From contig NZ_BMUC01000002.1 in NCBI RefSeq assembly GCF_014649995.1, forward strand, positions 321,083-380,516: a DNA stretch of 59,434 nucleotides, written 5' to 3'. This DNA is from Streptomyces griseoflavus (GTDB lineage Bacteria > Actinomycetota > Actinomycetes > Streptomycetales > Streptomycetaceae). The notes below the pieces were generated by a model, which worked only from the letters and a program-made list of their open reading frames with translations, was not told the DNA's origin and ran no database searches. Below, in pieces: positions 41,744 through 50,329 of the stretch (its first letter is position 1; every line of letters begins with the position of its first letter). Both the position numbers and the translations under genes were made by a program.

Positions 41744-42178
41744 ATGGTCATCCCGCTCATGCCGCAGGCCGGGGACGACGCCCGGCCGGAACCGCTGCGC
41801 TTCACCACCGCCTGGGATCTGACGGGTGTCCCCATCGCGGACACGCGGGACGCCGTGAGCGCCCTGCTGGCGCGCGCCGGCCGCGCCGCCGACCGGGAGT
41901 CGGCCCTGAGCGCACACCTGGTGGTCAGCGAGCTGGTCACCAACGCGGTCCGCCACGCACCCGGCCCCGGCTCGCTCCTGCTGGTCCTCGCGCCCGGCGC
42001 GGACCGCCTCGACATCGCCGTCCGTGACAGCTCCCCGCACCCGCCCGTGGTGCGGCCGCGCGACCCGCACCGCATAGGCGGCCACGGCCTGCTGCTGGTC
42101 ACCCGCCTGTGCGAGTACCTGCACACCAGCCGGCTGCGGATCGGCAAGCAGGTCATGGCCCGCATGCGCCTGATCTGA
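41744..42178 (+). CDS. Anti-sigma regulatory ATP-binding protein (RsbW-like)
   Basis: A 144-residue GHKL ATPase domain. HLVVSELVTNAVRHAPGPGS gives the N-box, and GGHGLLLVTRL the Gly-rich lid. In Streptomyces such small kinases sequester sigma factors or phosphorylate anti-anti-sigma proteins, the substrates of PP2C phosphatases such as the one at 4858. ATG 41744 follows GGAGA; GTG 41705 is a longer alternative. Confidence 0.85.
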   Translation: MVIPLMPQAGDDARPEPLRFTTAWDLTGVPIADTRDAVSALLARAGRAADRESALSAHLVVSELVTNAVRHAPGPGSLLLVLAPGADRLDIAVRDSSPHPPVVRPRDPHRIGGHGLLLVTRLCEYLHTSRLRIGKQVMARMRLI

Positions 42179-42248
42179 GGGTGGGGACGGCACACCGCCG
42201 TCCCGCCCCCCCGGCCGGGCAACGCGCCGGGGCCCTGTGACACGCCGA

Positions 42249-42276
42249 GGGCCCGGCCACCGCGGTGGCCGGGCCC
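42249..42276. terminator. Bidirectional terminator hairpin
   Basis: A perfect 28-base palindrome (arms 42249-42262 and 42263-42276, GGGCCCGGCCACCG and its complement) between the convergent anti-sigma gene and small membrane protein gene. It can serve both directions. Confidence 0.75.
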
Positions 42277-42306
42277 TTCACGGGCGTGGTGGGGCGCAGG
42301 GACGCC

Positions 42307-42477
42307 TCACCATCGGTACCAGCGGCCGCGACCACCGCCCGCCGAGGTGGAGCGCATGACGAAGCCGAGCAGCCAGATCACCAGCACGGCGATGGCGACC
42401 CACCAGAGGATCTTCACGGCGAAACCCGCGCCGAAGAGGATCAGGGCAAGGAGCAGAACGAGCAACAGGGGAACCAT
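42307..42477 (-). CDS. Tiny hydrophobic membrane protein (lmo0937/DUF5670-like)
   Basis: A 56-residue protein, nearly all hydrophobic (MVPLLLVLLLALILFGAGFA, then WWVAIAVLVIWLLGFVM) with a Gly/Arg-rich C-terminus. ATG 42477 follows AGGAGGTTGATAACT. Small stress-related membrane proteins of this type often accompany CsbD genes, as here on the opposite strand. Confidence 0.78.
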   Translation of the reverse strand: MVPLLLVLLLALILFGAGFAVKILWWVAIAVLVIWLLGFVMRSTSAGGGRGRWYRW

Positions 42478-42541
42478 AGTTATCAACCTCCTGGGCCACC
42501 GGATGCCCTCGGTCGGCACCCTCACTCCTCATTGACGCCTT

Positions 42542-42566
42542 GTTTGTGAAGGAGAAGTGCGGGCAC
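42542..42566 (+). promoter_or_regulatory. Candidate SigB-type promoter of csbD-like gene
   Basis: GTTT (42542-42545) and GGGCAC (42561-42566) separated by 15 bases resemble the stress sigma consensus G-N-N-T ... GGGTAY; the last element has one mismatch. It is 50 bases upstream of the CsbD-family start, and CsbD of Bacillus is a SigB target. Confidence 0.4.
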
Positions 42567-42615
42567 CCGGGCTGCACCACGACAGCGGCAAGAACGCTAC
42601 GAGGAGGCGTGTTCC

Positions 42616-42789
42616 ATGAGTTCCGGCGAGAAGGCCAAGGCGAAGACCGAGCAGGCGCAGGGCAAGGCCGAGGAGACCCTGGGCCGTGCCGTCGGCAACG
42701 AGCGCATGGCAGCCGAGGGGCAGGCCAAGAAGAGCAAGGGCGACGCCCGCGAGTCCAAGGAGAAGGCGAAGGACGCCTTCAAGCACTGA
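42616..42789 (+). CDS. CsbD-family stress protein
   Basis: A 57-residue highly charged protein: KAKAKTEQAQGKAEETLGR, then AEGQAKKSKGDARESKEKAK. This Lys/Glu/Ala/Gln-rich pattern matches CsbD/YjbJ general stress proteins, which accumulate on osmotic or nutrient stress. ATG 42616 follows GAGGAGGCG. Confidence 0.88.
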   Translation: MSSGEKAKAKTEQAQGKAEETLGRAVGNERMAAEGQAKKSKGDARESKEKAKDAFKH

Positions 42790-42903
42790 GGCCGCCGCGC
42801 CGAGCGAGGGGCCGCCCGGGTCCGACCCGGGCGGCCCTTCCGCGTGTCCGCGCGGCGTGGCGCTCCCGGACGCGCCGGGCCGCCCGGTGGGGACGGAGAC
42901 CCC

Positions 42904-43548
42904 CTACGACTCCAGGTAGCGCAGGACCGCCAGGATGCGCCGGTTGTACCCGGTGGTGTGCGGGAGGTCCAGTTTGGTGAAGACGGCGTTGAGGTTCTTC
43001 TCCACCGAACTCAGCGAGAGGTGCAGCTTCCGCGCGATGCCCGTGTTGGTGTACCCCATCGCCAGCGCCTCCAGCACGGTGCGCTCGCGCGGGGTGAGCC
43101 GGGTCAGCGGATCGCCGTGCGTGGTGCGCACGAGCAGCCGCCGTACGACCTCGGGGTCGATGGCGGCCCCGCCCGCGTGGATCCGCTCCAGGGCGTCCAG
43201 GAACTCCTCGACCTGGGCCACCCGGTCCTTGAGCAGGTAGCCGACCCGCTCGGCGGTGGAGGCCAGCAGCTGGGCGGCGTAGTTGCGTTCGACGTGCTGC
43301 GAGAGCACCAGCACACCGACGTCCGGGAAGCGCTCGCGGATCTCCACGGCGGCCCGCAGGCCCTCGTCGGTGTGGGTCGGCGGCATCCGGATGTCGGCGA
43401 CGACGACGTCCGGCCGGTGCCTGGCGACCTCCGCGAGGAGCGTCACCGCGTCGCCCAGCGCCGCCACCACCTCGTGGCCTTCGTCGGCGAGCAGCCGGAC
43501 CAGGCCCTCGCGCAGCAGGGTCGAGTCCTCGGCGAGGATCAGGCGCAC
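42904..43548 (-). CDS. NarL/LuxR-family response regulator
   Basis: A 214-residue regulator. Receiver acidic residues AEDS, phospho-acceptor D52 (VVVADIRMPPTHTDEG) and the C-terminal LuxR helix-turn-helix (LTPRERTVLEALAMGYTNTG, LSSVEKNLNAVFTKL) are all visible. GTG 43548 overlaps the end of the upstream kinase gene by ten bases, so the pair is translationally coupled. Confidence 0.9.
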   Translation of the reverse strand: MRLILAEDSTLLREGLVRLLADEGHEVVAALGDAVTLLAEVARHRPDVVVADIRMPPTHTDEGLRAAVEIRERFPDVGVLVLSQHVERNYAAQLLASTAERVGYLLKDRVAQVEEFLDALERIHAGGAAIDPEVVRRLLVRTTHGDPLTRLTPRERTVLEALAMGYTNTGIARKLHLSLSSVEKNLNAVFTKLDLPHTTGYNRRILAVLRYLES

Positions 43549-44747
43549 GGCAGCTCCGCGGAGATGGTGGTGGGTCCCCCGAGGGGGCTGTCGACGCGCA
43601 GCACGCCGTCGAGGGCGGCCACCCGCCCGCGCAGTCCGGCCAGCCCGCTGCCGGCCGGGTCCGCGCCGCCCCGGCCGTTGTCCTCCACCCGTACGGCGAG
43701 CCGGGCCCCGTCGAGCGCCACCCGCACCTCGACGGCGGTGGCCGCGGAGTGCTTGGCGGCGTTGGTGACGGCCTCGGACACCACGAAGTAGGCCGCCGCC
43801 TCCACGGGTTGGGGCAGCGGCGCGCCGGCCTCGAAGCGGATGCGCAGCGGGATGCCGCACCGTTCGGCCACCCCGCCCAGTGCTTCCTCCAGACCCAGGC
43901 TGTCCAGCGCCGAGGGGTAGACCCGCCAGGCCACTTCGCGCAGTTCGGTGAGGACGCCCTGGGACTCCTCGTGCGCCTGGAGCAGCAGCGCGTCGGCCCG
44001 CTCGGGGTCACGGCTGCGACGGGCCCGGCCGAGCAGCATGGCCAGCGCGACCAGACGCTGCTGGACGCCGTCGTGCAGATCGCGTTCGATGCGCCGGCGT
44101 TCGACGTCGACCGCCCGCACCACCGCGGCCCGGCTGGCGGCGAGTTCGTCGATCCGCTGCCGGAGCAGTTCCCGCTCGGAGGGGCCGAAGCACTCGCGGG
44201 CGGTGCGGGCGTCCAGGGCGGCCAGCGAGTACAGGCCCTGCACGTCGAGGAAGAGCAGGACGCCGCCCAGCACCGCCTGGGTCAGCAGCTCCTCCCAGCC
44301 GAGGCCGCCCCGGACCGCCCCGTTGACCAGCAGCGAGGCCAGCACGGCGCCGAACACGAGCAGTCCGGTCACGACGGCGCACAGCAGTCCCGTGGAGCAG
44401 CGGACGGCGAGGTAGCGCAGGACCTTCCGGTCGGAGGCCCGGTAGTGCGCGGGGAAGCGGTCGCCGAAGAACACCGAGCGGCGGCTCCGTTCGAGCGCCG
44501 TGAGGCGGCGCGCTCCGGCCATCAGCACGCGCAGGGCGTCGCGGCGGGTGCGCGGCCACAGCAGGAACGGGCCGAGGACGACTCCGGCGAGGAGGAAGTG
44601 GAGGGTGCCGAGCAGGGCGGTGGCGCAGCCGAGCAGCACACCCAGGACCCGGCGCGCCCGCGGGGCCGGCGGGGCGGCGCTCCGGTCGTCGCCGGGGTCC
44701 GCGGGGCCGAGGGCTGCCGCGGGGCCGTGGGACGCGGCGCCGGTCAC
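43539..44747 (-). CDS. DesK/NarX-type sensor histidine kinase
   Basis: A 402-residue kinase with about four membrane helices (30-55, 105-155 region, 160-190), a HisKA_3 dimerisation motif RRRIERDLHDGVQQRL and an ATPase domain with N-box VSEAVTNAAKHS and G-box SGLAGLRGRV. It pairs with the response regulator at 42904. GTG 44747 is chosen; GTG 44759 is a close alternative. Signal unknown. Confidence 0.88.
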   Translation of the reverse strand: MTGAASHGPAAALGPADPGDDRSAAPPAPRARRVLGVLLGCATALLGTLHFLLAGVVLGPFLLWPRTRRDALRVLMAGARRLTALERSRRSVFFGDRFPAHYRASDRKVLRYLAVRCSTGLLCAVVTGLLVFGAVLASLLVNGAVRGGLGWEELLTQAVLGGVLLFLDVQGLYSLAALDARTARECFGPSERELLRQRIDELAASRAAVVRAVDVERRRIERDLHDGVQQRLVALAMLLGRARRSRDPERADALLLQAHEESQGVLTELREVAWRVYPSALDSLGLEEALGGVAERCGIPLRIRFEAGAPLPQPVEAAAYFVVSEAVTNAAKHSAATAVEVRVALDGARLAVRVEDNGRGGADPAGSGLAGLRGRVAALDGVLRVDSPLGGPTTISAELPCA

Positions 44748-44863
44748 GTGCTCCTGCACAGCGCCCGAGCCTAGGGCGGCCGGACGGCCCCGGGCAAGAT
44801 CGCCGGGGGCCGTCGGCGGGAGCACGGGGCGAGGGGCGGCGGGGGAGCGGCGGCCGGTACGCA

Positions 44864-45523
44864 TCAGGCGCGGCGGTGCCGGGCCGTGCCGCGGCTCCTG
44901 ACCCGTACGGTCACGAAGGCGGCGAGGGCGACGACGGCCAGGACCAGGACGGCCTTGCTCAGGACGCCGACATAGGTCTCCACCTCGCTCCACCGCCCGC
45001 CGAGCCAGTAACCGGCCAGCACCAGGGCGCTGTTCCAGACCAGGCTGCCGAGCGTGGTGAGCGCGGCGAACACCGGCACCGGCATCCGTTCGATGCCGGC
45101 GGGCACCGAGATCAGGCTGCGGAAGATCGGCACCATCCTGCCGAGGAGGACTGCCTTGGTGCCGTGCCGGGCGAACCACTCCTCGGTGCGCCGCAGGTCG
45201 GAGGTCTTCACCAGCGGCAGCCTCGCCCACAGCGTGTACATCCGCTCCCGGCCGATGAGCGCGCCGATCCAGTAGAGGGCGAGCGCGCCGACCACCGAAC
45301 CCAGTGTCGTCCAGAACAGTGCCGAGGCGAGGCTCAGCACTCCCTGACCGGCGGCGAAGCCGGTCAGGGGGAGGATGATCTCGCTGGGCAGCGGCGGGAA
45401 GACGTTCTCCAGGGCGACGAACAGGCCGGCTCCGGGGCCGCCCAGCGCGTCCACGAGGTCGGCGGCCCATCCCGCGACACCGTCCGCGGGCTCCTGGGGG
45501 AGCGCCAGGGTCATGTGATGCAC
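44864..45523 (-). CDS. DedA/SNARE-associated family membrane protein
   Basis: A 219-residue membrane protein. Conserved DedA features: ALENVFPPLPSEIILPLTGF near the N-terminus and FARHGTKAVLLGRMVPIFRS with GRxxPxxR, plus GSLVWNSALVLAGYWLG. DedA proteins flip polyprenyl- or phospholipids and support membrane homeostasis. GTG 45523 has GGAG upstream; ATG 45514 is the alternative start. A double hairpin lies upstream. Confidence 0.9.
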   Translation of the reverse strand: MHHMTLALPQEPADGVAGWAADLVDALGGPGAGLFVALENVFPPLPSEIILPLTGFAAGQGVLSLASALFWTTLGSVVGALALYWIGALIGRERMYTLWARLPLVKTSDLRRTEEWFARHGTKAVLLGRMVPIFRSLISVPAGIERMPVPVFAALTTLGSLVWNSALVLAGYWLGGRWSEVETYVGVLSKAVLVLAVVALAAFVTVRVRSRGTARHRRA

Positions 45524-45626
45524 AGTCGGTCTCCAAGGTGGGGGCGGGGGCAGCGGGGCGGCTGCCCCCGATGACCTCCAACCTAGGAACCGGGTGCCGG
45601 CGGCGGTACGAGGGTTGCCGTCCGGT

Positions 45627-45674
45627 CCGGTGCGGTTCCCCGCACCGGGACCCTGCGGGAAACCGCAGGGTCCC
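45627..45674 (-). terminator. Tandem strong hairpins
   Basis: CCGGTGCGG (45627-45635) pairs with 45640-45648 around TTCC, and GGGACCCTGCGG (45647-45658) pairs with 45663-45674 around a GAAA tetraloop. The stems overlap by two bases, so they could be alternative. They sit downstream of the tyrosine-phosphatase-like gene and upstream of the DedA gene; a terminator or leader structure is likely. Confidence 0.6.
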
Positions 45675-45786
45675 GGGGGTGACGCGGAGTCCCGGGGCCG
45701 GCCGGCCGGGCGCGGACGGGCCGGGCCGCTCGTGCCTACGGCCGTCCCGGTCCGGCCGTGCCGGCGACCTGACGGACGAAACGCCG

Positions 45787-46188
45787 TTACCACGGCACCT
45801 CGACCGCGCGGGGGTGGTGGTTCCGCCGCACCCAGGTGACGGCCTCCTCGGGGTTCATGCCCTCGACGACGCAGAGCGCGGAGAGTGCCGTGCCGGTCCG
45901 TCCGACGCCGCCCCCGCAGCAGACCTCCACGCGTTCGTCCCCGGCACGGTCGTAGGCGGTGCGGAGCGTGCGCATGGCCTCCCCGGGGTCGGCGGGGAGC
46001 CAGAAGTCCCGCCAGGGGATCCAGACGGACTCCCAGGGCGGCGCGGGCGGCCGGCGACCCGTCAGGTGCACGGCCGGCGTGGGGGGCTGGCCCTCCGGCA
46101 GGCCGTGTCTCCGTCCGCGTCCGCGGATCCTCCGCCCCGAGGGGAGCGTGATCACCGCGGGAGTGGCGGTGTTCCACGGTCCGGTCAT
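45787..46188 (-). CDS. Dual-specificity/protein tyrosine phosphatase-like protein
   Basis: A 133-residue protein with the phosphatase loop CGGGVGRTGTAL (Cys-x5-Arg-Thr) at about residues 90-102 and a following LCVVEGMNPEEAVTWVR helix. The residue before the catalytic Cys is Cys, not the usual His. An Asp general acid may lie in VWIPWRDFWLPADP. ATG 46188. Its substrate is unknown. Confidence 0.75.
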   Translation of the reverse strand: MTGPWNTATPAVITLPSGRRIRGRGRRHGLPEGQPPTPAVHLTGRRPPAPPWESVWIPWRDFWLPADPGEAMRTLRTAYDRAGDERVEVCCGGGVGRTGTALSALCVVEGMNPEEAVTWVRRNHHPRAVEVPW

Positions 46189-46304
46189 GAGGTGTCCCGT
46201 TCCGGTCGGCTCGATCGGATGACGTGCCGGCGGTCGCCGCCTCCCGGGCGGGGCGGGGCGTCACACCTGTCGGGCAGGACACGGTAGCGCGCGGCGCCGC
46301 GCCC

Positions 46305-47636
46305 TCAGCCCGTTCGCGGCAACCCGTCGCGCGCCGCGGGCCGGGTCGCCCGGCCCACGCCCATGACGGTGAAGCCCGCCGCGGACAGGGTGGCCGGATC
46401 GAGCAGGTTGCGGCCGTCGAAGAGCAGCGGGCGGCGCATGCGGCGGGCCGCGGCCCGCCAGTCGGCGGTCCTCAGCTCCGGCCACTCGGTCACCACGATC
46501 GCCGCGTCCGCGCCCGTCACCGCCTCCAGCGGTGAGGCGTGCCGCGTCACCGATGTCCACGGCTCGACCGGTCCGGGGCGGCCCATCGGGTCCCAGCCGG
46601 TCACCTCGGCCCCCTCGGCGAGCAGCCGTGAGGCGATCACCGCGCTGGGGGCCTCGCGCATGTCGTCGGTGCCCGGCTTGAAGGTCAGGCCGAGCAGCGC
46701 GACCCGCCTGCCCCGGAGGCCGCCGAGCTCCTCCTTCAGGCGCCGCACCGCCCGCCTCGGCTGCAGTTCGTTGACCTCGATGACGGCGTTGAGCAGCTGG
46801 AAGGGGTAACCGGAGTTGCTGGCCATGGTCCGCAGCGCACGGGTGTCCTTGGGGAAGCACGAGCCGCCGTAGCCGAGACCGGCGTCGAGGAAGTGCGGGC
46901 CGAGGCGCTGGTCCATGCCGACGGCCCGGGAGACCCGCCGGATGTCCGCGCCGGTCGTCTCGCACACCGTGGCGATCTCGTTGATGAAGGTGATCTTCGT
47001 GGCGAGCAGTGCGTTGGAGGCGAGCTTGACCATCTCGGCGGAGGCCACGTCCATGATCTCCACCGGCGCGTCCACGCCGGCGTACAGGTCCCGCACCCAG
47101 TGGGCCGTGGCCTCGTCCGCGGCGCCGATCACCACCCGGTCGGGGCGCAGGAAGTCCTCGACGGCCCTGCCCTCGGCGGTGAACTCGGGGTTGGAGGCGT
47201 ATCCCACGTGGCCGAGCCCGGCCCGGTCGAGCGCGGCCCGCACCCGGGCGCCGGTGCCCACCGGCACCGTGCTCTTCACGACCACCGCGACGAGGGCCGG
47301 GACGTCCCCGATCGCGTCGACGACCGACCAGACCCGGGTCAGGTCCGCGTCGCCCGACGCCGTGGGCGGGGTGTCGACGCAGACGTACACGGCCTCGGCG
47401 TCCCGCAGGGCGTCGGCCGCGTCGAGCGTGAACGAGAGCCGCTCCTTGTTCTGGGCGATCAGATCGCCGAGCCCGGGTTCGAAGAGGGGCACCTCCCCGG
47501 AGCGCAGCAGCCGGATCCGCTCCGGCTGGATGTCGCGCACCACCACCCGATGACCGAGCTGGGCGAAACACGCACCCGTCACCAGGCCGATGTAACCCGC
47601 GCCGAAGACGGCAATGTTGCGTGGGATGTCGCTCAT
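46305..47636 (-). CDS. ugd: UDP-glucose 6-dehydrogenase
   Basis: A 443-residue NAD-dependent enzyme oxidising UDP-glucose to UDP-glucuronate. N-terminal NAD site IAVFGAGYIGLVTG, the catalytic Cys260 in GYGGSCFPKD, EMVKLASNALLATKITFINE with the catalytic Lys, and C-terminal FKPGTDDMREAPS are intact and length is normal. Product UDP-glucuronate is the substrate of the decarboxylase at 51847, so the two genes likely supply one sugar pathway for the glycoconjugate locus downstream. Confidence 0.92.
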   Translation of the reverse strand: MSDIPRNIAVFGAGYIGLVTGACFAQLGHRVVVRDIQPERIRLLRSGEVPLFEPGLGDLIAQNKERLSFTLDAADALRDAEAVYVCVDTPPTASGDADLTRVWSVVDAIGDVPALVAVVVKSTVPVGTGARVRAALDRAGLGHVGYASNPEFTAEGRAVEDFLRPDRVVIGAADEATAHWVRDLYAGVDAPVEIMDVASAEMVKLASNALLATKITFINEIATVCETTGADIRRVSRAVGMDQRLGPHFLDAGLGYGGSCFPKDTRALRTMASNSGYPFQLLNAVIEVNELQPRRAVRRLKEELGGLRGRRVALLGLTFKPGTDDMREAPSAVIASRLLAEGAEVTGWDPMGRPGPVEPWTSVTRHASPLEAVTGADAAIVVTEWPELRTADWRAAARRMRRPLLFDGRNLLDPATLSAAGFTVMGVGRATRPAARDGLPRTG

Positions 47637-47666
47637 GGGCGGAAGTCGTCCTCCGTCATGACGCCC

Positions 47667-47897
47667 TCAGTTCCGGCGTCCCTGGTTCCTTGGATGGTTG
47701 CGGGCCGTGCGCTCGTTGCCGAACTTGTACGAGCCGGTCCAGCGCGCCATCACCTCCTGCTCGTCGCCGGCCTCCACCTCCTCGGTGAAGCGGACGGCGC
47801 GCTGGCCGCGCAGGGTGGTGGCCTTGCGGCCCCGGTGGGTGATGACGACGGTGCCGTCGGCACGCGTCTCGTAGCTGAATCCGAACGGCGCGGGCAT
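47667..47897 (-). CDS. Small conserved actinobacterial protein of unknown function
   Basis: A 76-residue basic protein (MPAPFGFSYETRADGTVVIT, then HRGRKATTLRGQRAVRF, and ARNHPRNQ near the end). I recall similar short proteins in many actinobacteria, but no function. ATG 47897 follows GTGGAGCC. It lies between the SARP gene and ugd on the same strand and could be part of the same transcript. Confidence 0.7.
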   Translation of the reverse strand: MPAPFGFSYETRADGTVVITHRGRKATTLRGQRAVRFTEEVEAGDEQEVMARWTGSYKFGNERTARNHPRNQGRRN

Positions 47898-48013
47898 GGC
47901 CGGCTCCACTTCGTGTCTGTCGTGTCGTGCGGTGCGGTGTCGGTGCGCGAACGCCGTGGGGGGCGCCCGCCGGTGCGGGACCGGCGGCAGGCGAGCGGCG
48001 GTACGCGCGGACT

Positions 48014-49909
48014 CTAACCGGTGTGGCGGACCGCCCCGCCGGGCACGGCCGGTGGGGCCGAGTGGTGCACCGGGAGGGGCAGCGGGACCGTCCCCTCCTC
48101 TTCGGCGAGGCGGGCGCGGGCGAAGAGGCGCACCAGCGGATGCAGCCGGTACCCGTACCCGCCGCGCCACCGGACCGCCTCGCACCAGTGGGCCTCGGCG
48201 AGTCCCGCGAGCAGTTCCTCCGCCCGGCCGGGAGCGGTCGCGAGTGCCGCCGCCGCGACGTGCGGCAGCAGCGGGTGCGGGCCGAGGGCCGAATGGAACC
48301 GCAGGGCGCGCCGGCTGTGCGGGTCCAGCCCGCGGTAGCCGGACCACAGGCGGTCGGCCAGGGACAGGTCGGCCAGGGTGAGTTCGTCCAGGACGCGCCC
48401 GGGTTCGGCCAGCCGGTCCGCGAGCCGGGCCAGCGGCCAGTGGGGCCGGGCCGCCGCCCGGCTCCCGGCGATGCGCAGCGCGAGGGGGAGCCCGGCGCAG
48501 GCCTGGACGATGCCGGCCGTCGCCCCCGGCTCCGCCGAGGTACGGGTGCTTCCCGCGAGCGTGTCGAAGAAGGCGCGCGCGTCGGCCGCGGGCAGCGGCC
48601 CGAGCGGGGTGCGCCCCGGTCCGTCGAGGGCGTACAGGCCCGCACGGCTGGTGACCAGGGTCGCGCAGCCTTCGGTCGCGGGCAGCAGCGGACGGACCTG
48701 CCGCTCGTCCGCCGCGTCGTCGAGGACGAGCAGCAGCCGGCGCCCCGCGATCCGGGTCCGGTAGGCGCGGACCCGTTCGTCGAGCGTGCCGGGTGCCGGG
48801 CCGGGCGGGACGCCGAGCAGGCGCAGCAGCGCGCCGAGCGCGTCCGCCGGGTGCAGCGGGTCGGGTCCCGAGCCGCGCAGATCGAGGTGGATCTGCCCGT
48901 CCGGGTAGTGGTCCGCGACGCGGTGGGCGCTCACCAGGGCGAGTGCCGTCTTGCCGACACCGGGCATGCCGGTCACCGTGTGGACGGCGGGGCCCGTGCG
49001 GTCCCCGGTGAGGGCCCCGGCCAGCCGCGCCACCTCCTGCTCGCGGCCGGTGAAGTCGGAGGGCGCGGGCGGGAGTTCGGCGGGCACGGCCGGCCCGGCC
49101 CGGTCCGCGGCCGCCGTGGCCCGTGCGGTGGCGCGCGGCAGCAGCGACGGGCTCCCGGTGAGCATCGCCTGGTGCAGCCGCTGGAGTTCGGCGCAGGGTT
49201 CCAGGCCCAGCTCCTCGGCGAGCGTGGCGCGTGCGGCCCGGTAGGCGGCGAGCGCGTCGGCCTGCCGCCCGGAGCGGTACAGGGCGGTCATCAGCCGGCC
49301 GCGCAGCCCTTCGCGCAGCGGGTGGGCCGCGACCAGCGCGATGAGTTCGGCAACGACCTCGGCGTGCCGCCCCAGTTCCAGGTCGGCGCTCAGGCGCTGC
49401 TCCAGGGTGGTGAGCCGCTCTTCCTCGAGCCGGTCGCGTTCCAGGTCGGCGAGCGGGTCGCAGACCCCGCCGAGGGCGGTGCCGCGCCAGACGCCGAGCG
49501 CCCGGCGCAGCACCCGGGCGGCGGTACCGGGAGCGCCGCCGGTGAGCGCCCCGGCGCCGCGCGCCGCGTGCCGGCGGAACTCCAGGAGGTCGACCCCGAC
49601 GCCGTGTTCCGGCAGCCGGAGCAGGTATCCGGGACGCCGGCGCTCCACCGTGACGGCGGGGCCGAGCAGCCGGCGTACCCGGGAGGCGTAGGTGTGGATC
49701 TGGGCCGAGCAGGTGACGGGCGGCGACTCGCCCCACAGCAGTGCGGTGAGTTCCGTGTCGGGTACGACCCGGCCCCGGGCGAGCAGCAGGGCGGCCAGTA
49801 CGGTCCGGGGCTTGGCCCCGCCGAGGTCGACCGGTTCCCCGTCGCGGTGGGCCTCGAGGGGACCCAGCAGGTTCAGGGTCAGGCTGTCCTCCGCGGCCAC
49901 GGTGCTCAC
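48014..49909 (-). CDS. AfsR/SARP-family pathway regulator with NB-ARC domain
   Basis: A 631-residue regulator. An OmpR-like winged helix (about 10-90, LTLNLLGPLEAHRDGEPVDL), a bacterial transcriptional activation domain (about 95-240, DLLEFRRHA, YRSGRQADALAAYRAARATL), then an NB-ARC ATPase with Walker A GMPGVGKTALAL and a Walker B LLLVLDDAAD. Large SARPs activate specialised-metabolite clusters, and this one is next to sugar and halogenase-like genes. Its GTG 49909 overlaps the stop of the upstream exported-peptide gene by four bases. Confidence 0.9.
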   Translation of the reverse strand: MSTVAAEDSLTLNLLGPLEAHRDGEPVDLGGAKPRTVLAALLLARGRVVPDTELTALLWGESPPVTCSAQIHTYASRVRRLLGPAVTVERRRPGYLLRLPEHGVGVDLLEFRRHAARGAGALTGGAPGTAARVLRRALGVWRGTALGGVCDPLADLERDRLEEERLTTLEQRLSADLELGRHAEVVAELIALVAAHPLREGLRGRLMTALYRSGRQADALAAYRAARATLAEELGLEPCAELQRLHQAMLTGSPSLLPRATARATAAADRAGPAVPAELPPAPSDFTGREQEVARLAGALTGDRTGPAVHTVTGMPGVGKTALALVSAHRVADHYPDGQIHLDLRGSGPDPLHPADALGALLRLLGVPPGPAPGTLDERVRAYRTRIAGRRLLLVLDDAADERQVRPLLPATEGCATLVTSRAGLYALDGPGRTPLGPLPAADARAFFDTLAGSTRTSAEPGATAGIVQACAGLPLALRIAGSRAAARPHWPLARLADRLAEPGRVLDELTLADLSLADRLWSGYRGLDPHSRRALRFHSALGPHPLLPHVAAAALATAPGRAEELLAGLAEAHWCEAVRWRGGYGYRLHPLVRLFARARLAEEEGTVPLPLPVHHSAPPAVPGGAVRHTG

Positions 49910-50088
49910 GGGCCCCAGATGTTGACGGGCTTGGCCGTGGCGGGCGGGCCCTGCGGGGCGCCGACCGTGGCCACGTGCGGGTCGGACGCCGGGTCGCCGC
50001 CGGTGGTGCCCCCGAGGGTGACGGCAGCGGCGAACGCCGCGGTGAGGGCGACGGTGGACGTGGTGAGGAAGCGGAGCGAGAGTTTCAT
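49906..50088 (-). CDS. Short exported peptide coupled to the SARP gene
   Basis: A 60-residue protein with a signal peptide (MKLSLRFLTTSTVALTAAFA, then AAVTLGG) and a short mature part of about 30 residues ending NIWGP. Start ATG 50088 follows AGGGGTACCG. Its stop overlaps the SARP start by four bases, so both are translated from one mRNA. It may be an extracellular signal, a peptide product precursor or simply a translational lead; the function is unproven. Confidence 0.6.
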   Translation of the reverse strand: MKLSLRFLTTSTVALTAAFAAAVTLGGTTGGDPASDPHVATVGAPQGPPATAKPVNIWGP

Positions 50089-50329
50089 CGGTACCCCTGT
50101 GGACGAAACGGTCGTCTGGCTCCGGCCGGGGTGCACGCGGACGTGTTCCGGCCGGATCCTTCCGGGGCGGTCCGTGTCGTGGACCCGGTGCCCCTTTCGG
50201 TGAGATCACTGTGATCGTCACCGGCGGTCGGGGACAGGGGTTACGCGTGTCAGGGAGCTGCAGTGGCAGGACCCTGACAACGCTGACCAGGCGGGCGGGG
50301 TGGGCCGGACGTGCGGGGAAGCGTGGTCC

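Noticed and set aside
42178-42307. Reading the 28-base palindrome as a phage attachment site
   Set aside because: It sits between convergent genes as a perfect hairpin without tRNA or integrase nearby, so a terminator explains it.
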